DNA from: Deltaproteobacteria bacterium | Lineage (GTDB): Bacteria > Desulfobacterota > DSM-4660 > Desulfatiglandales > Desulfatiglandaceae | Direction of reading: 5' to 3' | Assembly: GCA_022340265.1 (NCBI GenBank) | Contig: JAJDOH010000031.1 | Coordinates: 1 to 41,926 of the forward strand | Length of the DNA: 41,926 bases | Shown here: positions 8,447 to 16,420 of the stretch, in pieces | How the letters are laid out: each line of letters opens with the position of its first letter | How positions within the stretch are numbered: position 1 is the first letter of the stretch | Position numbers and translations under genes: made by a program | Notes under the pieces: model-generated | The model's input: the letters and a program-made list of their open reading frames with translations, nothing else | What the model was told of the DNA's origin: nothing | The model's database searches: none

Positions 8447-9406
8447 TCATTCCTTAAAGTAGTCAATAACACTTTGGATGATGCTTTCCAGGTCATAGGA
8501 GGGTTCAAATCCAACTGTTTTTTTCAGTTTGCTGATGTTTGGACATCTCCTTTCCATATCCTCAAAACCTGGTCCGTACGCCTTTTCGTAAGGCACAAAA
8601 TCGATTTCGGAGAGACTCCCGGTCATCTCCTTGACCTTAAGCGCCAGATCTTTGATGGTGACTTCTTCATTGTTGCCCACATTAAAGATGTCACCTACCG
8701 CCGAAGGTTCATCCATCAAACGTGTAATGGCTTCCACCACGTCGCTTACGTGAGCGAAACTTCGACTCTGGGTACCGTCTCCGAAAACGGTAATCGGTTT
8801 TCCCAGCAAAGCGCTTTGAACAAAATTCGGCAGCACCATGCCATATTGTCCAGTCTGTCTGGGACCCACGGTATTAAACAAGCGGCCGATCAATACGGGG
8901 AGTTTTTTTTCGTCAAAATAGGCAAGTGCTTGAAACTCGTCCAGGGTCTTGGAGCAGGCATAGGCCCATCGCCGTTTTTTTACTGTCCCCATGACCCGGT
9001 TGTCATCTTCCGAGAGATGGTGCTCCACATGTTTGCCGTAGATTTCGGAGGTAGAGGCAATAAAGACCTTTTTTTTAAACTGATTGGCCAGCCTCAGAAC
9101 CACTTCCGTCCCTTTGACATTAATATCCAGTGTTTCCACCGGATGATCCATAATGTTTCTAACACCCACTGCGGCTGCCAGATGGTATATTTGATCTACC
9201 TTAAATATAAGTTCGTTCATGATCGATTCATTGAGTATCGTGTCGATCACCAGATGTAGCCGCTCATGATTCTGAATTTTGGAGATGTTGGCCAGTTTCC
9301 CGGTCCATAAATTATCGATGATAAAGACTTCGTTGTTGTTTTCCAGTAAATGCTCCGCAAGATGAGATCCAATGAAGCCGGCCCCTCCTGTAATTAATAT
9401 TTTCAT
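8447..9406 (-). CDS. NAD-dependent sugar-nucleotide epimerase/dehydratase (extended SDR)
   Basis: An extended short-chain dehydrogenase/reductase of 319 residues acting on a nucleotide sugar. The Rossmann motif ITGGAGFIGSHLAEHLL is at the N-terminus, the catalytic pair is Y-ACS-K near residue 150, with a serine/threonine in FIASTSEIYG upstream. RLFNTVGPRQTGQYGMVLPNF and the C-terminal substrate domain are like those of UDP-glucose 4-epimerase and UDP-glucuronate decarboxylase. The exact sugar cannot be read from the sequence. Its own promoter is visible upstream, and the NusG-like gene lies directly before it on the same strand, which suggests a role in surface polysaccharide supply. Confidence 0.87.
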   Translation of the reverse strand: MKILITGGAGFIGSHLAEHLLENNNEVFIIDNLWTGKLANISKIQNHERLHLVIDTILNESIMNELIFKVDQIYHLAAAVGVRNIMDHPVETLDINVKGTEVVLRLANQFKKKVFIASTSEIYGKHVEHHLSEDDNRVMGTVKKRRWAYACSKTLDEFQALAYFDEKKLPVLIGRLFNTVGPRQTGQYGMVLPNFVQSALLGKPITVFGDGTQSRSFAHVSDVVEAITRLMDEPSAVGDIFNVGNNEEVTIKDLALKVKEMTGSLSEIDFVPYEKAYGPGFEDMERRCPNISKLKKTVGFEPSYDLESIIQSVIDYFKE

Positions 9407-9489
9407 TTTATTGCCCTTTCAGCAAGAAATACTTCTCAATTTATAAAGCTCCGCCCCTTCGGTTACAGGGTTTGAACCGTTTGCTGTTC

Positions 9490-9518
9490 ATTAAAATTTA
9501 ACAAAAAAGATCTGTCAA
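9490..9518 (-). promoter_or_regulatory. Sigma70-type promoter of the epimerase gene
   Basis: On the minus strand a perfect -35 TTGACA (9513-9518) is followed after 17 bases by TTTAAT (9490-9495, five of six consensus positions). Transcription would start near 9483, giving a leader of about 77 bases before the epimerase ATG. Confidence 0.65.
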
Positions 9519-9582
9519 ACGATAACAATAGGCCGTAAATGGCTGCCAAAAGCCTGGATGCTCGGTTGGAGGGTCAAAAGGC

Positions 9583-10122
9583 TTATTCGGGAATCCTTTC
9601 CAGCGACCAGTCTTCAATTTCCACTTCGAGGGACCGCTGTAGCAGTTCAATGGAGACAACAACCCGGTCAGTCTTGTCCTTATGACGGATATAAAAGCCT
9701 TCCAGGCCTTTTAAAGGCCCTTCCATAATCATTACACGGTCCCCTTCTCGCATGTAGGAGCGGTTTTGAACCGTTCGATCCGTACCGTCCATGATCGTCA
9801 GGGAAGCAATTTCCTTTTCATTGGCGGGAACCGGCTTTCCTCTAAAAGACACCATCCGCACCACACCCACTGTCTGAATGATGCGATGATATTCCTCCGG
9901 CGCAAGGGTCGAGCGGACAAAAACGTAACCTGGAATCAGTGGCACAAGTATTTTTTTTCGCCGGTCCTTTCGACGACTCATCACTTGAATTCGAGGGAGA
10001 AGGGCCTCAAGGGATTTACCACAAAGCCCCGTATAAACTTTTTGTTCAAAACGGCTTCGTGTATGCAGGGCCCACCATCTGGTGGGAGCTACAAGTGAAT
10101 CCTTTGCGGTGTTGGTTTCCAA
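9583..10122 (-). CDS. NusG/RfaH-family antiterminator, UpxY-like
   Basis: A specialised NusG paralogue of 179 residues. The NGN domain (about 14-115) has WWALHTRSRFEQKV, the RKKILVPLIPGYVFVR segment typical of UpxY/RfaH proteins and VVRMVSFRGKPVPA. The C-terminal KOW domain (about 125-175) starts GDRVMIMEGPLKGLEGF. It binds RNA polymerase and lets it read through terminators in long surface-glycan operons; in Bacteroides UpxY genes open capsule operons. The start is a TTG with AGGAG 11 bases upstream, a rather long spacing. No ATG is in frame, so the start is somewhat uncertain. The epimerase gene follows on the same strand. Confidence 0.85.
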   Translation of the reverse strand: METNTAKDSLVAPTRWWALHTRSRFEQKVYTGLCGKSLEALLPRIQVMSRRKDRRKKILVPLIPGYVFVRSTLAPEEYHRIIQTVGVVRMVSFRGKPVPANEKEIASLTIMDGTDRTVQNRSYMREGDRVMIMEGPLKGLEGFYIRHKDKTDRVVVSIELLQRSLEVEIEDWSLERIPE

Positions 10123-10239
10123 AACGATTGTTTCTCCTGTTCATCTGGTATCATCACCGCATCCGTTTGGCAAGGCACTTCACCGATATAGCGGATGTGC
10201 GGAAATGTTGAAGAAATAACTGGCTTTGTCAAGGAAAAA

Positions 10240-10268
10240 TTGACGTCAACATCTTGCCAAAATATAAT
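10240..10268 (+). promoter_or_regulatory. Strong sigma70-type promoter with palindromic -35 region
   Basis: TTGACG (10240-10245) and a perfect TATAAT (10263-10268) are separated by 17 bases. The -35 lies in the perfect 10-base palindrome TTGACGTCAA (10240-10249), a possible operator. Transcription would start near 10275, about 90 bases before the small Cys-rich gene. On the other strand TTGACA (complement of 10226-10231) could serve the NusG-like gene, but its -10 is poor. Confidence 0.65.
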
Positions 10269-10364
10269 AATACCTTATATGATTTTTTCAAAAAACGCCA
10301 TCGCCAGTTGGCCTAATGCGTTTTTCGGATGTCTTTGTTTAAACATATGAAGGGAAAGGGAACC

Positions 10365-10568
10365 ATGGAATGTAATCGGGAAAAGAATCTCTCAAAATGT
10401 AACTGTACTTATGAACCCTGCAACAGAAAAGGAATTTGCTGCGAGTGTATCGCTTACCATTTGAAAATGCGGCAACTGCCGGGCTGTTGTTTTTCAAAAG
10501 AGGCGGAAGTAACTTATGACCGCTCTTTTGAACACTTTTCACGCATGGTTCAAAAAGGAAAAATCTGA
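10365..10568 (+). CDS. Small cysteine-rich protein, DUF6485-like
   Basis: A 67-residue protein beginning MECNREKNLSKCNCTYEPCN and followed by RKGICCECIAYH. The Cys/His pattern C-x8-C-x-C-x5-C-x5-CC-x-C-x4-H suggests binding of zinc or a metal cluster. I recall this pattern from the uncharacterised DUF6485 family found in anaerobes; that recall is not a search result. The ATG at 10365 is preferred to 10329 because AGGGAAAGGG precedes it by about five bases and the family starts at MEC. It has its own promoter and stands between a divergently read NusG-like gene and a tRNA gene on the other strand. Function unknown. Confidence 0.75.
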   Translation: MECNREKNLSKCNCTYEPCNRKGICCECIAYHLKMRQLPGCCFSKEAEVTYDRSFEHFSRMVQKGKI

Positions 10569-10614
10569 TGCTGTGAACGATGGGGCAACCTTCCTTAAAC
10601 GTTACGGTAAGGGG

Positions 10615-10691
10615 TGGTCGGGACGACTGGATTTGAACCAGCGGCCCCCGCGTCCCGAACGCGGTGCTCTACCAGACTGAGCCACGTCCCG
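10615..10691 (-). tRNA. tRNA-Pro (anticodon CGG), CCA encoded
   Basis: The minus strand folds into a full cloverleaf: acceptor stem CGGGACG/CGTCCCG, D arm GCTCAGTCTGGTAGAGC, anticodon stem CCGCG/CGCGG around the loop TTCGGGA, and T arm GCTGG-TTCAAAT-CCAGT. The discriminator base is A and the 3' CCA is encoded (complement of 10615-10617). Anticodon CGG reads the proline codon CCG. Confidence 0.97.
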
Positions 10692-10848
10692 ACTGGAGGG
10701 AACCATACCCTATTTCTTTTCCTGAGGCAAGTCTATTTTGCCACCATCTTCCGTCATCTTCCAACATCAGCTTACCTGAACAAAGTTCCATCATTTGCTC
10801 AATGGCTTGAACGGAGAAATTTCCCTGTTCCCATGAAAGCCTCTTTAA

Positions 10849-11634
10849 TCAGCCACTCTCTACGCCATAAGTATCCAAATAAAGGTCGAACCCCGCTTTG
10901 GTTTCCTCATCGATAGGGACACGGTTCCCTTTCACAAGAACAGGCATCCGTTCCTCATAAAGATATTGGACCACCGCTTTTATACCGGCGACGGCAAAAA
11001 CCTGAATTCCGCTCTTCGTCGCAAAATCGTCTATGGCATTGTTCCCCTTACGTCCTAAGACCACGTTTCCCTCTTCATTGTAGACGGCTGTGGTTTGTTC
11101 TCTGTCAATTCCAATCCCGATCCCTTCAATATGGATCGTCATACCTCTCAGGTGCGCTTCAGCCTCGATCTTTTCGAGAAGATCATATTTGGTGCCCATG
11201 GATGTCGCCACATCGTCCACAATAAACAAGCGGCAACCGTCAAAGAAACTCTGGTTGACAAACATCCCCTTTTTACCGGTAGCCTCCCCATGGGTTTTGG
11301 CTTCTTTGCGGTCGTACTCGAACGAAATGTCTTTTTGATATAATTGCCAAAGGGCAATGCTGGTGGAAAGAGCGATGGCGCTGCCCTTATAAGAAGGCCC
11401 GAGGATCACGTCCACGTGTTTTTCAAGACCTTCAGATACCATCATTTCGGCGAAAAACGATCCCAACAACAGGCTCATACGCCCGGATTTGAACGTGGCC
11501 ATGTTGACAAAATAAGGCGTTGGCCGTCCGTCTTTCAACAACAGGTTATCGTCAAAAAAAAGCGCCCCGGTTTCGGCCAGGGTCCCAGCCAGCCGTTTCA
11601 CATGATTCCTTACAAAGGGTTTTGCCTGATCCAT
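10849..11634 (-). CDS. pyrE: Orotate phosphoribosyltransferase-like protein
   Basis: Transfers phosphoribose from PRPP to orotate in pyrimidine synthesis, if the family call is right. The PRPP-binding motif LFIVDDVATSMGT lies near residue 134, the N-terminal FFDDNLLLKDGRPTPYFVNMATFKSG matches the 'lkSG..SPyf.n' strand region of OPRTases, and ILGPSYKGSAIALSTSIAL matches the PPi-loop region. At 261 residues it is longer than the usual 210-residue bacterial enzyme, with an extra C-terminal stretch (about 215-261). The ATG at 11634 is used; a GTG at 11691 in the same frame would add 19 residues and cannot be excluded. It stands alone between a tRNA gene and the TPR membrane protein. Confidence 0.8.
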   Translation of the reverse strand: MDQAKPFVRNHVKRLAGTLAETGALFFDDNLLLKDGRPTPYFVNMATFKSGRMSLLLGSFFAEMMVSEGLEKHVDVILGPSYKGSAIALSTSIALWQLYQKDISFEYDRKEAKTHGEATGKKGMFVNQSFFDGCRLFIVDDVATSMGTKYDLLEKIEAEAHLRGMTIHIEGIGIGIDREQTTAVYNEEGNVVLGRKGNNAIDDFATKSGIQVFAVAGIKAVVQYLYEERMPVLVKGNRVPIDEETKAGFDLYLDTYGVESG

Positions 11635-11713
11635 TGTAAAATTTCTACTCCCCGGAAATGGAAGCTCAGAAGTTTCTCCTTGATTTACCACGCTTACATT
11701 TTTCTTTTTCGTG

Positions 11714-13813
11714 TTATCGACGCGGTCCCCAGCTACCTTTTGCTTTAATTGCCAAATTTAGACCTTGGCGGGCCCTGCCCATGTCGGGGGCAATCTCAAG
11801 GGCTCTATGAAAATACTGCGCTGCTTCGTCCAACCTGTTCTCTTTCAACCTCATGAAACCGAGATTCGTTAGGGCCTGTGCGAAATTTGGGTTTTTCTGA
11901 ACCGCAGCCTCGAAATAGCGCGCCGCTTCTTTAATATTCCCCTGCAACATGAGAACTTGACCCACGTTGTTTAGAATTTCCGAGTTGTTGGGATCGAGGT
12001 GTGCCGCTGATAAAAGATGTTCCTTCGCTTCTTCAAATTTTTTCTGTTGTGCAAGTGCAATCCCAAGGTTGTTTTGGGCCTTTGCGTAACGTGGCTTGAT
12101 GCGAACCGCTTGATAAAAATGCCGTGCAGCTTCCTCAATACGCCCCTGCCTTAACAAAAGCTGGCCATAATTGTTTTGAATAATAGCGCTGCCAGGCTTT
12201 GTACGAACTGCCATACCAGTGTGTTTGACAGCCTCTGGAATGTTCCCTTTTGCCATGAAAATTAACCCCATATTGTCGTGGGCAACGGCAAAATTAGGCC
12301 TGAGCTGAAGCGCCTTTTCGTATTGCACCAACGCTTCATCCAACTTTCCGCGACGCTTTAGAACATTTCCCAGATTGTAAAAAGCCCTATGGTTATGTGG
12401 GCTTTTGGATGTCACGTCCGCCCACAGCAGCACGGGATCTTTCCAAATTTGATTTCTCAAATAAGTCCCGGTCGAAAGGGCAAGAAAAGCCACCGACAAG
12501 ATGGCCACCGCCCATCTTGTCCGATCTTGAAAGAGATCAAAAACGCTGTAGACCACTGCAACTGCAAAACCGAACATGGGCAGATAGAGCCGATGTTCAA
12601 AAATGGCGTCGCTTATGGGGAAAATGCTGGATTCGATGGAAAGGGTGATAAAAAACCAGAAAATGCCAAAACTGACAGCCGGCTTTTTTCGAATATTCCA
12701 AAAACCAACGACCAGAACAAAAACCACAAAAAGAAAGGCCAGAGGCGTATAACCATCAAAAAACCCCGTTTTGAAAGGCATCATGTAGTCTAGATTTTGA
12801 CCTATCGGAAAGAAAAGCAACCGCACATACTGCACAAAAACCGAAAATTGTGTGCAAAGATAGCTGAAACGGTCAATGGTTTTTGCTTCCCTTGTCAGAA
12901 TCGAAACATCTTCAAGGAAATTTTCAAATCTTATGCCTCGTATTGAAGCAAAGAAATACAATATTACAGTAACCAAAATACAGGTAATCGGCACAAGCCA
13001 GATCAACTTTTTTCGCCATCCGGCCCAGGTCCTGTCAAACAAAAAATATTCAACCAGCAGTGTCACACCAAAAAGGGTTGCAGCATTTTCTTTGCACAGC
13101 AGCGCAAGCACGCCCAAAAAAACAAAAAGGAAAAAGCAGGTGAACACCTTGAAACCAAACATGCCATTTTTGCTTTTGGCAAACTCAGGTAATTCTGCTT
13201 GGGAACTTGATTTTGGCGCCCGATTGACCTGTAGGCTTCGAGCCCAAATGTAAAAAAGCACCGCACCCAGATAAAACGATGCCGACATGGAAGTGTACCG
13301 CTGAACAATGTAAGTGACGGACTGTGTCTGAATGGGGTGTGCTACAAAGAACAGGGCGGCGAACAGCGCCATCATTTGCTTGGAAACAGACGTATCAAGC
13401 ACTTCTTTTTTTCGGGAGGTAAGAGCTTCTGCAACACTTTCAGCTTTCGCCGGACATTGATATCTATTAAGAGATAACCGTTTAAACACCCATAAGGAAA
13501 GCACATAAACCAGTAGGCCATTCAGAATGTGAATGCTAATATTGACCAGATGGTATCCAAAAGGTTTCACTTTTCCAATTTTGTAATTGATAGCGAAAGA
13601 AAAGGACGCAAGCGACCTGCGGGACAAAAAACCCTTTAGTGTGGAATAGTTCTGAAGGTCTCTAATTCTCGTGTTGTCTTCGATTTGATATTGATCATCA
13701 AAGACAAAAGGGACATCATATACATTGCTGTAAATCACAAGAACCGTTATCACGATCGTTATCGATGCAAATAACGAGTTCGCGAACAGACTTTCCGAAG
13801 AACTGAATTTCAC
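11714..13813 (-). CDS. Membrane protein with GT-C-like domain and C-terminal TPR repeats (TMTC-like)
   Basis: A 699-residue protein with about ten membrane helices in residues 1-440 followed by some seven tetratricopeptide repeats in residues 460-690 (for example FYNLGNVLKRRGKLDEALVQYEKALQLRP). The first loop FVFDDQYQIEDNTRIRDL and GYHLVNISIHILNGLLVYVLS resemble the TMTC family, whose animal members are O-mannosyltransferases with a GT-C fold and luminal TPRs. The acidic FDDQ in the first periplasmic loop fits the catalytic acid of GT-C enzymes. It probably glycosylates or handles a lipid-linked sugar at the outer face of the inner membrane; the substrate is unknown. The start is GTG with AGGGGGA seven bases before it. 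Confidence 0.75.
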   Translation of the reverse strand: MKFSSSESLFANSLFASITIVITVLVIYSNVYDVPFVFDDQYQIEDNTRIRDLQNYSTLKGFLSRRSLASFSFAINYKIGKVKPFGYHLVNISIHILNGLLVYVLSLWVFKRLSLNRYQCPAKAESVAEALTSRKKEVLDTSVSKQMMALFAALFFVAHPIQTQSVTYIVQRYTSMSASFYLGAVLFYIWARSLQVNRAPKSSSQAELPEFAKSKNGMFGFKVFTCFFLFVFLGVLALLCKENAATLFGVTLLVEYFLFDRTWAGWRKKLIWLVPITCILVTVILYFFASIRGIRFENFLEDVSILTREAKTIDRFSYLCTQFSVFVQYVRLLFFPIGQNLDYMMPFKTGFFDGYTPLAFLFVVFVLVVGFWNIRKKPAVSFGIFWFFITLSIESSIFPISDAIFEHRLYLPMFGFAVAVVYSVFDLFQDRTRWAVAILSVAFLALSTGTYLRNQIWKDPVLLWADVTSKSPHNHRAFYNLGNVLKRRGKLDEALVQYEKALQLRPNFAVAHDNMGLIFMAKGNIPEAVKHTGMAVRTKPGSAIIQNNYGQLLLRQGRIEEAARHFYQAVRIKPRYAKAQNNLGIALAQQKKFEEAKEHLLSAAHLDPNNSEILNNVGQVLMLQGNIKEAARYFEAAVQKNPNFAQALTNLGFMRLKENRLDEAAQYFHRALEIAPDMGRARQGLNLAIKAKGSWGPRR

Positions 13814-14131
13814 GAAATAATCCCCCTACTTATTCAATGGCAGTACAGATTTTTCCGCATTATCGAGGCCCGAGCAGGAAAAATTCCGTAACTTTTTGCA
13901 GGAACGTACCTTCCACCGCAGCTATAACACATGAATCACTTAGTTTCAAAAGAAAACCCTTTTCTTTTAGCTCGTTTTCTTGATATATTAGAGGCAGAAA
14001 TGAAACAGGCCAACACAATGGAGAACTCTTTCTAACCTTTCGAAAAGCGGCTGATATTGCCATTTTTCATCAGATAAGGAATCCTCAAGGCTTATGAATA
14101 TGCTGAATCTTCAGAGTTTATTTTTGTAGAC
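13814..14131. other. Gene-free divergent promoter region
   Basis: A 318-base stretch between the TMTC-like gene (minus) and the GT2 gene (plus). Short open frames here have no family features. Apart from the minus-strand promoter listed at 13921-13949 I see nothing firm; no good promoter was found for the GT2 gene. Confidence 0.5.
13921..13949 (-). promoter_or_regulatory. Sigma70-type promoter of the TMTC-like gene
   Basis: On the minus strand TTGAAA (13944-13949) and TATAGC (13921-13926) are 17 bases apart. Transcription would start near 13914, about 100 bases before the GTG start. Confidence 0.5.
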
Positions 14132-14803
14132 ATGAAAAACTTCAAAGTGCTCGTTCTGGTACCTGTTTTTAATGAATGGCCTCATCTTTTGCCTGTCCTA
14201 CAAAAACTGCAGGTTCACTTTTCAAATATTCTGTTGATCGACGACGGAAGCGAAGACAAAAGTTATCTTGGTTTGATTAAAGAGGAAGGGTTTCAATATC
14301 TGGACCTTCCCTTTAATTTGGGGCATTGGAGTGCGATTCAAACGGGCTTCAGATATGCCCTGGTTAATGAATTTGACGGGGTGATAACTTTTGATGGTGA
14401 TGGACAGCATCTACCGGAAGGGGCACTTCAAATCGTTCCATTCCTCGAACAGGGCTACGACGTGGCTATCGGGGGGGACAATAGCCGAGGTGGTTGGACC
14501 AGGAAATTTTGCAGAGGAATCCTGAATCGCTTTTCCGGTCTTGACATCAGTGATTTCACTTCCGGCCTCAGGGGGTACAACCGGGCAGCCATGGGCCATT
14601 TGGTCCAAGGGGCTTTTCTGAACCTGGACTATCAGGACCTGGGGGTTCTTTTTATGGCGAAGAAAAAGGGGCTTCAACTCACCGAAATACCCGTCAATAT
14701 GGAAACCCGCATAGGAGAAAAATCAAAGGTCTTTCCGAATCTTGCAAGCGTTGTGCGATATCTTTTCATCACGCTGACCTTCATCACCGCGAGGAAATTA
14801 TGA
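14132..14803 (+). CDS. Glycosyltransferase family 2, polyprenyl-phosphate glycosyltransferase type
   Basis: A 223-residue GT-A enzyme without C-terminal membrane helices, like the DPM1 group that loads a sugar onto a polyprenyl phosphate. LVPVFNEWPHLLPVLQKL is the N-terminal nucleotide site, LLIDDGSEDKS follows, and FDGDGQHLPEG is the DxD-type metal motif near residue 91. DFTSGLRGYNR around 145-155 is the acceptor-site motif of this group. Its stop overlaps the start of the DUF2304 gene by four bases (14800-14803), so the two are translated together. It would make the lipid-linked donor for a membrane GT-C enzyme, and the TMTC-like protein next door is a candidate partner. Confidence 0.88.
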   Translation: MKNFKVLVLVPVFNEWPHLLPVLQKLQVHFSNILLIDDGSEDKSYLGLIKEEGFQYLDLPFNLGHWSAIQTGFRYALVNEFDGVITFDGDGQHLPEGALQIVPFLEQGYDVAIGGDNSRGGWTRKFCRGILNRFSGLDISDFTSGLRGYNRAAMGHLVQGAFLNLDYQDLGVLFMAKKKGLQLTEIPVNMETRIGEKSKVFPNLASVVRYLFITLTFITARKL

Positions 14804-15273
14804 TTTCCTATAAAATTACCACCGGTATTTTAGGTGCCGTCATTTTCATCATCATACTGTCGCTGGTTCGCAAAGGGAAACTCCAAGAAAAATACGCTTT
14901 AACCTGGTTTGCCATCGGCATCGTGGTGGTGCTGCTGGGAATTTTTCCGGTAATTCTGGATAAGATCGCCAAATTTACCGGTGTATCCTACGCGCCGGCT
15001 TTACTGTTTGTAATCGCTGTGGCCGTGTTGTTGATTCAAAATCTTTACCTTTTTATTTATGCATCTCAGAACGAAGTGCGAATCAAAGCGCTTCTTCAGG
15101 AAGTGGCGGTGCTGAACAAACTGGTGGCGGAACTACGGGAAGATACGATTCTCCCTTCAAAATCGAAAGCGGTAAAATGTCTTCTTGGTAACGGCGATGC
15201 GGTTGGATCCAATGAGCCCGAAAGCGATAATCAAGAACCGGCCAGCCCGCTTTTAAACACCATATCTCCATAG
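14800..15273 (+). CDS. DUF2304 membrane protein
   Basis: A 157-residue protein with three membrane helices (about 5-22, 34-53 and 63-85) and the DUF2304 pattern RKGKLQEKYALTWFAIGIVVVLLGIFP. The family is found as a small partner gene directly behind polyprenyl-phosphate glycosyltransferases, as here, where the ATG overlaps the GT2 stop. A coiled coil (about 88-115, KALLQEVAVLNKLVAELRE) and a variable polar tail follow. The role is unproven; by analogy with other GT2 partners it may anchor the enzyme or flip the lipid sugar. Its last 43 bases overlap the converging GT4 gene. Confidence 0.85.
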   Translation: MISYKITTGILGAVIFIIILSLVRKGKLQEKYALTWFAIGIVVVLLGIFPVILDKIAKFTGVSYAPALLFVIAVAVLLIQNLYLFIYASQNEVRIKALLQEVAVLNKLVAELREDTILPSKSKAVKCLLGNGDAVGSNEPESDNQEPASPLLNTISP

Positions 15274-16406
15274 ATGTCTCCAATACCCTGGGCGACAGAT
15301 TGAATGTGAAATTTTCGATTGAAATTTTGTTGCCCTTTCTGGCCGGCTTCCCGGCGAAGACTGGGTTTCGCTGCCAGATATGCTACTTTTTTTGCAAGCG
15401 CATCCGCATTCCCCGGGGGAACCAGCCATCCGCAATCACCTTCCTTAACCACCCATCCCGGACCTGAACCGGGGATATCACTGGCAACAATGGGCTTTCC
15501 GTAGCGCATGGCTTCCAGAAGTACAACGCCAAAAGCTTCAGTCCTTTCAAGGGAAGGCAGACAGAACAGATCGCATGTGGCGAAAAGGGCCTGAAGCATC
15601 TTGTTGGAAAGCCCACCCCTTAAACGCACCTGCCTTTGAACGCCTTGCCGGCGGACTTCTGCCTCTAATTCAGCCTTAAGATTTCCTTCGCCAACAATCT
15701 GCACAGCAGTGTTCCGGGTCCGACCAACGGCTCTTATGAGAACATCAAACCCTTTATAATAGGTGAGCCGACCGACGGAAAGCACTCTTAAGCAACCTGA
15801 TGGCCAGCTTTTTTCCGCCCGTTCAATTTCAAGGGGTTCAGGCCATGGGAGGCGCTCAGGGTCGACGCCCAAAGGGACAACCGTGCATTTGGGAATCCAG
15901 GGTTTCAGAGGAACACTGTTCTGCAGATACGGTTTTGATGCGACCAGTATCTTCTGGGCCCGTTTCAGCATGCCTTGTTCCAGTGGCCGGTAACATCGAT
16001 ACGCTTTTTCAAGACGACGGTCAATGCTTGAGGGCACCACATCGGACTGCCATTGAATCATCCACGGAATCAAGCGGGCCTCCGAAAGGGCCAAACTCCA
16101 GAAGGCAGAGGGGTTGGGAAAATGGAAATGAAGAAGATGCGGGCGAAAGGAACGAATGATTTTCTTCAGAACCAACGGAAAAGTGGGGCTGACGGGCGCA
16201 TAGAGTATTTGTCCCAGGGAAGCTGTTCGAACAATTGGAATTCCTTCAATGTTTTCTTTGGAAGATTTTCTACTGTGTTTGTGATGGTGAACAAGCGCGG
16301 CAACCTCAAGACTCCTTTTTCTTTGCGCCTTCAGAAGATCCCGTAAGAAAATCTCCATGCCGCCGGCGTAAGGCGGATAGTATTTTCCGATGTGAAGGAT
16401 GCGCAT
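15231..16406 (-). CDS. Glycosyltransferase family 4 (GT-B)
   Basis: A 391-residue GT-B enzyme transferring a sugar from a nucleotide donor to a glycan. The N-terminal domain has ILHIGKYYPPYAGGMEIFLRDL with the glycine-rich acceptor loop. The C-terminal domain has SVGRLTYYKGFDVLIRAV near residue 214 and the donor-site EAFGVVLLEAMRYGKPIVAS (E-x7-E) near 295. VPLGVDPERL is also typical of GT4. It starts 14 bases behind the dnaA stop, so it is likely co-transcribed with dnaA, and it converges on the DUF2304 gene with overlapping 3' ends. It belongs functionally with the nearby glycan genes; the linkage made is unknown. Confidence 0.9.
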   Translation of the reverse strand: MRILHIGKYYPPYAGGMEIFLRDLLKAQRKRSLEVAALVHHHKHSRKSSKENIEGIPIVRTASLGQILYAPVSPTFPLVLKKIIRSFRPHLLHFHFPNPSAFWSLALSEARLIPWMIQWQSDVVPSSIDRRLEKAYRCYRPLEQGMLKRAQKILVASKPYLQNSVPLKPWIPKCTVVPLGVDPERLPWPEPLEIERAEKSWPSGCLRVLSVGRLTYYKGFDVLIRAVGRTRNTAVQIVGEGNLKAELEAEVRRQGVQRQVRLRGGLSNKMLQALFATCDLFCLPSLERTEAFGVVLLEAMRYGKPIVASDIPGSGPGWVVKEGDCGWLVPPGNADALAKKVAYLAAKPSLRREAGQKGQQNFNRKFHIQSVAQGIGDIYGDMVFKSGLAGS

Positions 16407-16420
16407 ATTCAGCCCTGAAA

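Noticed and set aside
10614..10916. A 100-codon open frame on the plus strand starting VGTTGFEPAAPASRTRCSTRLSH
   Set aside because: It is the complement of the tRNA-Pro gene; this peptide is a well-known false call arising from antisense tRNA sequence.
13860..14063. A 67-codon minus-strand frame between the TMTC-like gene and the GT2 gene
   Set aside because: No ribosome site or family features, and the promoter of the TMTC-like gene lies inside it.
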